Below are positions 1 through 5,636 of a stretch of DNA of 11,135 nucleotides, piece after piece. The position numbers were made by a program, and so were the translations under genes. The notes below the pieces were generated by a model. That model saw only the letters and a list, made by a program, of their open reading frames with translations, did not search any database and was not told the DNA's origin. The stretch lies in the NCBI GenBank assembly GCA_020029625.1, contig JAIBJP010000069.1:1-11135 (forward strand). Direction: 5' to 3'. Positions within the stretch are counted from its first letter, which is position 1, and each line of letters starts with the position of its first letter. The DNA is from Actinomycetota bacterium (GTDB taxonomy: Bacteria > Actinomycetota > Thermoleophilia > Gaiellales > Gaiellaceae).

Positions 1-240
1 GGCGTCGTCGGTGTAGCCGGACATGTAGAGGATCCGCGTGTCCGGCCGCAAGGCGGCCACGCGCTCGGCGAGGGCCCAGCCGCTCATCTGCGGCATGACG
101 ACGTCGGTGATGAGCATGTGGATCGGCCCCCCATGTCGCCTGCACACGCCGAGGGCCTCCTGGCCGTGACGCGCTTCCAGCACGGTGTAGCCGCCCATCT
201 GGAGGATCTCGCGTGCCAGGTCCCGAACGCCTTCTTCGTC
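1..240 (-). CDS. Response-regulator receiver domain fragment (both ends missing)
   Basis: Read from 240 down to 1 in one frame, this gives 80 residues of a CheY-like receiver domain, of the type often found at the C-terminus of hybrid sensor kinases. Visible are the acidic start DEEGV, the phosphoacceptor Asp46 in LITDVVMP, and the switch Ser74 in YMSGYTDD. The hydrophobic first strand and the first aspartate that should precede DEEGV are absent. Upstream this frame runs into unrelated sequence with no ATG or GTG start nearby. The downstream part, including the conserved lysine region, lies beyond the window. The receiver would accept a phosphoryl group from a histidine kinase in the cytoplasm. 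The missing first strand and the frame mismatch with the 563 gene mean this is not an intact gene as read here. Domain identity is secure; what protein it belonged to is not. Confidence 0.8.
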
Positions 241-563
241 TCGGAGCGCTTCGCCGATGTGCCAGTGGACGAGCGGCTCGTTGCCGAGCTGCCACCCTCG
301 AGCCGAGCCAGCCGGCGCTCCAGACGCTCGATCTGCTTGCGCAGGTCCTTCAGCTCGTCGGCTGCGGCGAGTCCTATCTGGGCGAGTGTCCGCCGCGCGC
401 CCGCGTCGACCTTGCCCTTTGCGGATAGCGCCTTCCCGAGCGCATCCGTCACGCGCGGATTGTTCGACAGCTCGTTCGCCAGCCGGTTGACCGCTTCCTC
501 GCCTCGCTCTGCGAGCCGTCCGACGAACCCGCCCTCGTCAGGCTTCCTTTGCCCTGTGGCCAT
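84..563 (-). CDS. Small charged coiled-coil protein, C-terminus broken by a junction
   Basis: The frame opens at ATG 563 behind a clear AGGAGG seven bases upstream and gives 159 codons, but only about the first 108 residues look like one protein. Residues 1-65 are helical, with GGFVGRLAERGEEAVNRL and the motif NNPRVTDALGKALSAKGK. Residues 66-90 form a heptad-like stretch (LRKQIERLERRLARLEGG), and 91-111 are a Ser/Thr/Lys-rich tail. This architecture resembles small hypothetical proteins of Actinobacteria with a phasin-like or coiled-coil character; I know no assigned function. From about residue 109 the frame reads the receiver domain out of frame, so the last ~50 residues to the stop at 84 are probably artefactual. 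The native protein probably ended near residue 112. Start and N-terminal part are well supported; the C-terminus is not. Confidence 0.65.
   Translation of the reverse strand: MATGQRKPDEGGFVGRLAERGEEAVNRLANELSNNPRVTDALGKALSAKGKVDAGARRTLAQIGLAAADELKDLRKQIERLERRLARLEGGSSATSRSSTGTSAKRSETKKAFGTWHARSSRWAATPCWKRVTARRPSACAGDMGGRSTCSSPTSSCRR
228..240. other. Probable chimeric junction at a 13-base shared word
   Basis: On the minus strand these 13 bases read GACGAAGAAGGCG. In one frame they encode the TKKA-type tail of the coiled-coil protein, and in another the DEEG opening of the receiver domain. Upstream, only the coiled-coil frame makes sense; downstream, only the receiver frame does. A short word usable by both genes is the expected signature of microhomology-mediated deletion in the cell or of an assembly mis-join. 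Position 240 is close to the window edge, which makes a mis-join plausible. Confidence 0.55.
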
Positions 564-590
564 GTGTCGTCCTCCTTGGGTTTCGAGCGC

Positions 591-596
591 ACCTTA
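591..596 (-). promoter_or_regulatory. Candidate -10 (TAAGGT) for the coiled-coil gene
   Basis: On the minus strand TAAGGT fits TAnnnT and lies 27 bases before the ATG at 563. This leaves room for a short leader carrying the AGGAGG. No convincing -35 is seen at 16-18 bases upstream, so this is weak. Confidence 0.25.
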
Positions 597-645
597 CCCG
601 CCTGGTACTTGCAGGAGGGCTTGACGAAACATCATCTGTGCCGCC

Positions 646-673
646 GGAGGGGCGACGTTCCGCCAAAACCTCC
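646..673 (-). terminator. Hairpin after the L,D-transpeptidase gene
   Basis: GGAGG-GGCG-(ACGTTC)-CGCC-AAAA-CCTCC folds into a nine-pair stem with a four-base bulge and a six-base loop. It begins ten bases beyond the transpeptidase stop at 683. No U-tract follows on the minus strand, so it would be an atypical terminator or a 3'-end stabilising hairpin. Confidence 0.35.
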
Positions 674-682
674 TATGAGGCC

Positions 683-1411
683 CTACGCGTGAATGTTGAC
701 CGGCGAGCCGGTCTCGGTCGCGCGGAACAGGCGGCGGAGCAGACGGTTCTCGATGCGGATGCAGCCGTGGCTCACCGACCTCCCGACGGACGAAGGGTCG
801 TTCGTCCCGTGAATCGCGATGGGACCACCCTGGGCCCAGTCGATCAGGACGGGCGAGAAGGCGCTGATCCCGATCCCCCCGGCACCGTAGGGACCGGATG
901 GGTCGGACGCGTGTAGTCGCTGGTTGACGTAATAGCGCCCGGTCGGCGTCGGAGTCCCCGGCGCGCCGACACCGGCCGTCGCCGCCAGGACGAGCCGTCC
1001 GTCTCTGAAGAAGGAAACGCGACGCTTCGACAGGTCGACGTCGAGCCTGGTTCGAACCGCACGCACCGTGACGGCATTCGCGGCCACGAAACCGGTTGCA
1101 CCGTTGGGGCGAAGCGGCAGCTGCACGCGATACCAAGCGGGCCTGCACTCTCGGTCCCGGATGACGGCGAGCACCCCAAAGACCATGCTGACACCATTCC
1201 TGTTCACGCTCGCGAAGCTGTGCCGCGGGCGGCCTCCGGGCTCCTTCACGGCCTGCACGGGGCCGCTCGCGTACGCCGCGTACGCCGTTGTCGGGTCGCG
1301 AAGGGGCACGGCCTGATCCCCACAGCCTTGCCCGATCGCCGTCTCACCCAGGGCCACCGGGGTCCCGATGAAGAAGAGTGCGAGGAGAGCGGGTGGTAGC
1401 CACCACCGCAT
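683..1411 (-). CDS. Secreted L,D-transpeptidase (YkuD domain)
   Basis: This 242-residue protein should make 3->3 (or 4->3-independent) peptide cross-links, or attach proteins, in the peptidoglycan outside the membrane. Residues 1-22 are an export signal (MRWW then a hydrophobic core ending at ALG). Residues ~35-118 form an SH3-like region, as in related actinobacterial enzymes. The YkuD domain spans ~121-241 and holds the family signature: His201 in IAIHGTND and SHGCIRIEN at 214-222, with catalytic Cys217 and Arg219. Length and motif spacing are normal, so it looks active. The gene starts 19 nt after the stop of the DUF4349 lipoprotein gene and is likely co-transcribed with it. No good ribosome site precedes ATG 1411; instead TACCAT lies eight bases upstream, so an extra leaderless transcript is possible. 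Family identity is firm; the exact acceptor is unknown. Confidence 0.93.
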   Translation of the reverse strand: MRWWLPPALLALFFIGTPVALGETAIGQGCGDQAVPLRDPTTAYAAYASGPVQAVKEPGGRPRHSFASVNRNGVSMVFGVLAVIRDRECRPAWYRVQLPLRPNGATGFVAANAVTVRAVRTRLDVDLSKRRVSFFRDGRLVLAATAGVGAPGTPTPTGRYYVNQRLHASDPSGPYGAGGIGISAFSPVLIDWAQGGPIAIHGTNDPSSVGRSVSHGCIRIENRLLRRLFRATETGSPVNIHA

Positions 1412-1419
1412 GCGCTCAA

Positions 1420-1425
1420 ATGGTA
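1420..1425 (-). promoter_or_regulatory. Candidate -10 (TACCAT) for leaderless transpeptidase transcript
   Basis: TACCAT on the minus strand fits TAnnnT and ends eight bases before ATG 1411, the spacing expected if transcription starts at or next to the start codon. It lies in the 3' end of the upstream lipoprotein gene. No -35 is evident. Confidence 0.3.
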
Positions 1426-1430
1426 GATGG

Positions 1431-2336
1431 TCAGGCCGGGCGGCGACCGGGCCACGGGAACCGCTTGCGGAAAGCGACTCGCGCCAGGAAAAGAGTAAAC
1501 GCCAGGATGAGTACGAGGGGCGCCGCCGTTGCCAGGACGATGAACGTCCAGCCGAGAACGGCGAGGAAACCGGAGGCGGCCTTGCTCCACGCGTCGAGGA
1601 TTCCGAAGTGGTCGCCGCGGCTCGTCGGCACCGGCAGGACCCGCTCGTGCAGGTCGAGCGAGATCGTGGAAAACGCGACCTGGTCGTCCAGGTACTGAAG
1701 GCGCCCCCGCGCCTGCTCGAGATCGAGCTGCACCTGACTGAGCTGCTGCTGCACGGCCAGAGCTGCCCCGACTGTGTTAGCCCGGTCGAGGAGCTCGAGG
1801 AGCTGGCTTTCGACCGCCTGGAGCTGGCGGATTCGCGCGCGCAGGTCGACGTACTCCTGGGAAACGTCCTGGCCGTTCTCCCGGCGTGACTCCACCCGGC
1901 CGAGCGCGGCCAGCGACTTCATCGCCTCGGCGTAGTTCCTCGCCGGGATCCGCAGGACGAGTGTCCCGCGCACGAGGCGTTGCGTACTTCCCTGCGAGGC
2001 GGAGGAGCTGACCACGAAGCCTCCGAGCCCGGCTGCGATCGAGCGCGCCTCGTCGACGGTCTCGTCGAAGCGGCCTCGCTGCATCGAGAGGCGCACCGAG
2101 GAGGTCTGCACGACCTGCGGCCCGATCTCGGGCACGCCGGAGACATTGCGCTGCGCCGAAGGGAGCGCCTTGTCCGCCCCGGCCACGTTGCCGGAAACTG
2201 CGGATTCAGCCCCTCCGCCCGCTTCGAAGTCTCCCGTTACCCCAGCTGCGCCGCCACTGTCCTCTCCTCCGCTGCTGCACCCTGCCACCGCGACTGCGGC
2301 GAGAACCACCAAGACGATGAAGACGAGCTTGCGCAT
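1431..2336 (-). CDS. DUF4349 family lipoprotein
   Basis: ATG 2336 is chosen because AGGAGG lies four bases upstream and a lipoprotein signal follows at once; the open frame to 2468 lacks both. The 301-residue protein has a signal peptide with lipobox VAGC (Cys20), then a Gly/Ser/Glu-rich linker to about residue 70. The DUF4349 domain follows at ~75-230: VRLSMQRGRFDETVDEARSIA, GTLVLRIPARNYAEAM, then QEYVDLRARIRQLQ leading into a long coiled coil at ~160-220. A hydrophobic segment at ~255-286 and a basic tail (FRKRFPWPGRRPA) would anchor the C-terminus in the membrane. It is probably a surface lipoprotein tethered at both ends. The biochemical role of the family is not established. It heads an operon with the L,D-transpeptidase, which suggests an envelope role, and a possible ECF-sigma promoter precedes it. 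Confidence 0.9.
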   Translation of the reverse strand: MRKLVFIVLVVLAAVAVAGCSSGGEDSGGAAGVTGDFEAGGGAESAVSGNVAGADKALPSAQRNVSGVPEIGPQVVQTSSVRLSMQRGRFDETVDEARSIAAGLGGFVVSSSASQGSTQRLVRGTLVLRIPARNYAEAMKSLAALGRVESRRENGQDVSQEYVDLRARIRQLQAVESQLLELLDRANTVGAALAVQQQLSQVQLDLEQARGRLQYLDDQVAFSTISLDLHERVLPVPTSRGDHFGILDAWSKAASGFLAVLGWTFIVLATAAPLVLILAFTLFLARVAFRKRFPWPGRRPA

Positions 2337-2346
2337 GCTTCCTCCT

Positions 2347-2369
2347 TCGTGTCGTTTGCTTCGACACGA
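2347..2369. promoter_or_regulatory. Interrupted palindrome between divergent genes (operator candidate)
   Basis: TCGTGTCG (2347-2354) and CGACACGA (2362-2369) are perfect 8-base inverted repeats around a 7-base spacer. They sit in the 58-bp gap between the divergent lipoprotein and thioesterase starts. The element covers the candidate ECF -10 and its expected start site, so a dimeric repressor bound here could block transcription. On the minus strand it could also fold as an RNA hairpin just before the AGGAGG. Confidence 0.45.
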
Positions 2370-2388
2370 GCGCGGCTGCGAAAGTTCC
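2360..2388 (-). promoter_or_regulatory. Candidate ECF-sigma promoter for the DUF4349-LDT operon
   Basis: On the minus strand GGAACTT (2388-2382) is followed after 16 bases by GTCGAA (2365-2360). This resembles the GGAACTT / TC-type -10 pattern of sigma-E-like ECF factors, with normal spacing. Transcription would start near 2354, giving a leader of about 18 bases that contains the AGGAGG. It rests on one site and on consensus known from other bacteria. Confidence 0.4.
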
Positions 2389-2394
2389 CGACCC

Positions 2395-2817
2395 GTGGAG
2401 GGCTTCAACTTCGCCACCGACCTCAGCGTCCGCTTCAGCGAGACGGACGCGCAGGGGATCGCGAACAACTCGGTCTACCTCAACTGGTTCGAGGTCGCTC
2501 GCATCGCCTACCTGGCCCGCTTCCCCGGCGGGTACCGGGGGCTTATCGAGCAGGGCGTGGAAGCCCTCACGATCGAGGCGCACGTCCGTTACCTCGCGCC
2601 GTGCGGCTTCGACGACGCTCTGCGCATCCATACCCGGGCCACGGAGCTCCGCGGGGCACGGTTCCGTTTCGAGTACGTGATCGAGCGGACGAGCGAGCCG
2701 AGCGCCACGATCGCCGAAGGCTGGACGGCACACGCCTGTGTGGACGCGACGACGCTGCGCCCGACGCGCATGCCTGCCTGGCTGGCCGAGGGCATCGCAG
2801 CCGTCGAGGGCGGCTAA
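2395..2817 (+). CDS. Hot-dog fold acyl-CoA thioesterase (4HBT/YbgC-FadM type)
   Basis: The protein should hydrolyse an acyl-CoA or aryl-CoA thioester in the cytoplasm. From GTG 2395 it is 140 residues, the usual size for the family. The open frame extends to 2146 but would run through the lipoprotein gene and adds no conserved sequence. The family signature is clear: VRFSETDAQGIANNSVYLNWFE, with Asp18 in the position of the catalytic aspartate of YbgC-type enzymes and Asn24-Asn25 where many members have Tyr-His. A second conserved stretch, EAHVRYLAPCGFDDALRI, forms the central sheet. It ends four bases from the VanW stop, tail to tail. No strong ribosome site precedes the GTG, so the exact start is moderately certain. 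Substrate cannot be read from the sequence. Confidence 0.88.
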   Translation: MEGFNFATDLSVRFSETDAQGIANNSVYLNWFEVARIAYLARFPGGYRGLIEQGVEALTIEAHVRYLAPCGFDDALRIHTRATELRGARFRFEYVIERTSEPSATIAEGWTAHACVDATTLRPTRMPAWLAEGIAAVEGG

Positions 2818-2821
2818 CTCT

Positions 2822-4696
2822 TTACGGATCCGTGGTCGTCCCGGTCGACGTGCCGGTGGTGGTGGCGCGCGTCGTGGTTCCGGTCTTCGCTGGCGTAGTC
2901 GCTCCCGGCCGCGGCTTCGTGCCGACGCGGACGACCTTGGGCTCGGAGACGTATGAGGAGTACCACGTCGCCTCGTACAGGAGGCGGTCGCGCTTGTCGT
3001 AGACGAGACGGCGCACGGAGACCGAGCGGGAAGGCGATCCGGGCTCTTCGACGACCTGCTCGCCGACGTAGAGCTTCGGATCGAGGATCTTCTTGACCTT
3101 GGGCGGGCCCGTCTCTCGCAGCGGTGAGGTCTTCGTCTCGACTCTGCGGTGCACCGGCGTCCCGAAGAGCCTGACTGTCAGCGAGGAAGACCCGACGATC
3201 GTCTCGAGCAGGAGCCAGTGCCCGGTGTCGTTTACGAACTTGAGGTCGGTGTCGGGGTAGTTGACCGTCGCGTCGCGCCCGAGCGGATAGTGGTCGATGT
3301 ACAGCGCGTGGTTGTGCCGCTCGCTGACGGGGAGGCCTCCCTCGTAGGCGGCGTTGAAGACTGTCGTGGAGACCTGGCAGACGCCGCCGCCGAGGCCGTT
3401 CTTCAGCTCTCCGTTGATGATCACCGGCGCCTCGAGGAAGCCCTTGGCCGCATTGCGGTCGCCCGTCGTCTTGTTGAAGGAGAAGGTCGAGCCTGGGCTG
3501 ATCAGATGCCGGTCGATCAGCCGCGCGACGAGCCGGACATTGTGGATGCGGTTCGCCTCTCCCCCGTAGAAAGTCGTGTAGCCACCGACGAGGCCGGTGA
3601 TGCCGAGCGACTCGGCCTTCTCGGTCGAGAGCTGCGGCTCTGCGGCGACGACCATGAGCTCGGCCTCACGATCGGTGGCCGAGAGCGCGGCGGCGAGGAA
3701 GGCGCCCTGGGTCGCCGGCACGTCGAGGCGTCGTCCTTTCCGCGAGGGGATCATCCTCGCCCGTCCCGAGCTGGCGACATTGAAGGCGACCTCGCGGGGA
3801 GGCCTGCCGACAGCCTTGCCGAGATTGGCGAAATAACGCCGGGCCGCCGGCCCGCCGATGCCCAGCTGCCGCTGCCCGTCCTGGGGAAGCTTGAGGAAGG
3901 TCGCGATCTGGTCCGGGGGGACCGACCAGTGCACGCCCTTGTACACGAAGCGGACGGGTGCCGAGAGCGCAACTCGTACCTGCTCGGCGACGCGGGCGAG
4001 GGCGTCGGTCGTCACCGCGGGCGGATCGATGACGACGGGAAGCGCTACCGGACTGCGCTCGAACCCGGACAACGCGCCCACGATCGTCCGCGTCGCCGCC
4101 TCGCGGTCGAGCTTCCGGCCCGCCTCACCCGGTACGACGACCGGCTCGCCGTTTCGCATCACGATCGCGGCTTCGCGCCCATGCACGTCGACCGTCCGCG
4201 CGATCGAGCGGAGACGGCGGTCGAGAGTCCGCTCCTCGTAGCTCGCTCCAGGCTCGACGTTGGCGCCGAGCAGCCGCAGTTGAACCCGCTTGAGCCCGCG
4301 GAGCGGTATCGCCCCGGCGCCTTCCTCCAGGCCCTGCCGCACGGCGGCGGCCCAGTCGACCCGCAGCGCGATCTGAGCCGGGGCGATCGGCCAGCTACGC
4401 CCGCCGGCCTTGAAAGCAACGGGGACGGCTGCCACTCTGCTCGCGCGAGCGGCCAGCTTCAGCTCCGCCTGCTTGGCCGTGAGGCCCCCGACGTTCAGAT
4501 CGGCGACCGTCACACCTGCCGCGATGCGATCGGCGGCTCCCGCGAAGACCACCCCGACCGCCAGCAGCGCGACGAGGAGGGCAGCCGCTGTGGCGCCGAG
4601 CACCTTGAGCCCGCGTCGGACCAGGGCCGAATAATCCCGCTGAGCAGGGGTAGACCGACCCCGACGGATCGGCTCGACGCCGACATCCGCTCGCAT
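2822..4696 (-). CDS. VanW-family membrane protein with peptidoglycan-binding-like repeats
   Basis: This 624-residue protein is anchored by one membrane helix at ~34-54 after a basic cytoplasmic start, with the rest outside. Residues ~58-350 contain two regions like the putative peptidoglycan-binding domain found in YoaR-type proteins (WPIAPAQIALRVDW at ~102-115, HWSVPPDQIATFLKL at ~256-270). The VanW domain follows at ~375-515 with PGSTFSFNKTTGDR, the hallmark GGGVCQVSTTVFNAA (436-450) and HNHALYIDHYPLGRDA. A G5-like segment (~530-580, YVGEQVVEE) precedes a Thr/Gly/Pro-rich tail at 597-624. VanW proteins occur with glycopeptide-resistance and wall genes, but their activity is unproven. It follows the GH3 gene by 22 nt and may share its transcript. 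A TAGACT lies ten bases before ATG 4696, so it may also have its own promoter. It is full length. Confidence 0.92.
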   Translation of the reverse strand: MRADVGVEPIRRGRSTPAQRDYSALVRRGLKVLGATAAALLVALLAVGVVFAGAADRIAAGVTVADLNVGGLTAKQAELKLAARASRVAAVPVAFKAGGRSWPIAPAQIALRVDWAAAVRQGLEEGAGAIPLRGLKRVQLRLLGANVEPGASYEERTLDRRLRSIARTVDVHGREAAIVMRNGEPVVVPGEAGRKLDREAATRTIVGALSGFERSPVALPVVIDPPAVTTDALARVAEQVRVALSAPVRFVYKGVHWSVPPDQIATFLKLPQDGQRQLGIGGPAARRYFANLGKAVGRPPREVAFNVASSGRARMIPSRKGRRLDVPATQGAFLAAALSATDREAELMVVAAEPQLSTEKAESLGITGLVGGYTTFYGGEANRIHNVRLVARLIDRHLISPGSTFSFNKTTGDRNAAKGFLEAPVIINGELKNGLGGGVCQVSTTVFNAAYEGGLPVSERHNHALYIDHYPLGRDATVNYPDTDLKFVNDTGHWLLLETIVGSSSLTVRLFGTPVHRRVETKTSPLRETGPPKVKKILDPKLYVGEQVVEEPGSPSRSVSVRRLVYDKRDRLLYEATWYSSYVSEPKVVRVGTKPRPGATTPAKTGTTTRATTTGTSTGTTTDP

Positions 4697-4706
4697 CGAA
4701 GCGGCG

Positions 4707-4712
4707 AGTCTA
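4707..4712 (-). promoter_or_regulatory. Candidate -10 (TAGACT) just before the VanW gene
   Basis: TAGACT on the minus strand ends ten bases before ATG 4696, inside the 22-nt gap after the GH3 stop. It is the same hexamer as at 5624-5629. The expected start site is only a few bases before the ATG, giving an almost leaderless transcript; no ribosome site is seen. Confidence 0.35.
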
Positions 4713-4718
4713 ACAACG

Positions 4719-5615
4719 TCAGGGGTTGCCCAGACCCAAGGAATGGCGCAGGCGAAGGACGCGGGCGACGTGCTCGTCCAAGAGACCGCGTCGCGCGAGC
4801 GGAACCAGTGCGCGGATCACCCGACCTGCGTCGGCCCCGTTCGTGAAGAGGAGGAGATCGGCTCCCGCGCGGGTCGAAGCGAGCGCGCCGAAGACCGCGT
4901 AGCGACTCCCGAAAACCGAGAGAGAATCGGTGATGGCGACCCCCTCGAACCCCGAGTTGCGAAGCAGCCGGTACGCCGCCTGATTGAACGAGGCGCGCCG
5001 CGGTCCAAAGCGTGGGTAGAAAGCGTGTCCAACCATCACGCAGGGAACGCCCGCCCTCACCGCTGTGCGGAAGGCCGCCAGCTCTCGCGGAACGACGTGG
5101 GCACGGACATGGGGCGATTCGTCGGTCGAGACCCGAGCAGTTCCCAGGCCGGGGAAGTGCTTCACGCAAGCGCCCGCGCCCAGGCCGCGGGCGAACGCGA
5201 GCGCGAACGCCGGCCTCGCGAAATGACGCGATCCCAGCGGCCCGCCGCGGAGGTCGAGGACTGGCGCCAGGTCGACGTCGACCCCCGCGCGGCGGAGAGC
5301 AAGCCCGGTCGCCCGTCCGGCCCGAAACGCGGTCCGACGATTCGAAAAGCGGACCGCGGCCGTCCGTGGCGGCAGCTTCTCGAAGGTCGAGGACGTGCCG
5401 CCCTCCTGGTCGACGAACACCAGGGCTCCCTTCGGCCTCCGCTCCCGGACGCTGTGGTCCTGCACGAGTACGCCGGCTACGCCGCGTGGGGCAGGTAGCC
5501 CGGAGACGACCACTAGCGCCGCTTTCTGGCGCGGTGTGAGCGGCGGAAGAGCCGGCGACGACCCGGGCGCCGCGACGAGGGCGGCGACCGCCTGAAAGAG
5601 CGCTGCGAATCCCAA
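4719..5615 (-). CDS. Small secreted glycoside hydrolase family 3 (NagZ-like)
   Basis: At 298 residues this is a single GH3 barrel without the second domain, comparable to NagZ beta-N-acetylglucosaminidases that trim muropeptides. Visible motifs are VDQEGG (68-73), DLAPVLD (115-121), KHFPGLG (152-158), MVGHAFYP (194-201) and AITDSLSV, where Asp230 is the expected nucleophile. NagZ enzymes use a His in a DSH loop as general acid/base; here the loop reads TDESPHV, so Asp165 and His169 are spaced two residues further apart, and the acid/base role is uncertain. Residues 1-20 are hydrophobic and may be an export signal, but lack basic residues. The start is TTG 5615, with AGGG nearby and a -10 nine bases upstream. 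The start is less certain than the family. It leads the operon with the VanW protein. Confidence 0.85.
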   Translation of the reverse strand: MGFAALFQAVAALVAAPGSSPALPPLTPRQKAALVVVSGLPAPRGVAGVLVQDHSVRERRPKGALVFVDQEGGTSSTFEKLPPRTAAVRFSNRRTAFRAGRATGLALRRAGVDVDLAPVLDLRGGPLGSRHFARPAFALAFARGLGAGACVKHFPGLGTARVSTDESPHVRAHVVPRELAAFRTAVRAGVPCVMVGHAFYPRFGPRRASFNQAAYRLLRNSGFEGVAITDSLSVFGSRYAVFGALASTRAGADLLLFTNGADAGRVIRALVPLARRGLLDEHVARVLRLRHSLGLGNP

Positions 5616-5623
5616 GGGTTCCC

Positions 5624-5630
5624 TAGACTA
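5624..5630. promoter_or_regulatory. Symmetric bidirectional -10 between GH3 and acyl-CoA dehydrogenase
   Basis: The gap between the divergent starts is only 21 bp. Plus-strand TAGACT (5624-5629) ends seven bases before GTG 5637. Minus-strand TAGTCT (5630-5625) ends nine bases before TTG 5615. The two hexamers share five base pairs, so one near-palindromic element could serve both directions. The plus transcript would be leaderless. No -35 is evident on either side. Confidence 0.5.
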
Positions 5631-5636
5631 AATCCC

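Noticed and set aside
2146..2394. N-terminal extension of the thioesterase frame
   Set aside because: It runs antisense through the lipoprotein signal region and adds Pro/Ser/Ala-rich sequence foreign to the hot-dog family.
2824..2833. ACGGATCCGT perfect palindrome at the thioesterase/VanW convergence
   Set aside because: It has no loop, encodes the last residues of the VanW protein, and ten-base palindromes are not rare at this scale.
3149..4846. 565-codon open frame on the plus strand opposite the VanW gene
   Set aside because: It is the mirror of a strongly G/C-biased coding frame; the product is an Arg/Asp/Gly-rich string with no domain, while the minus strand has a complete VanW protein.
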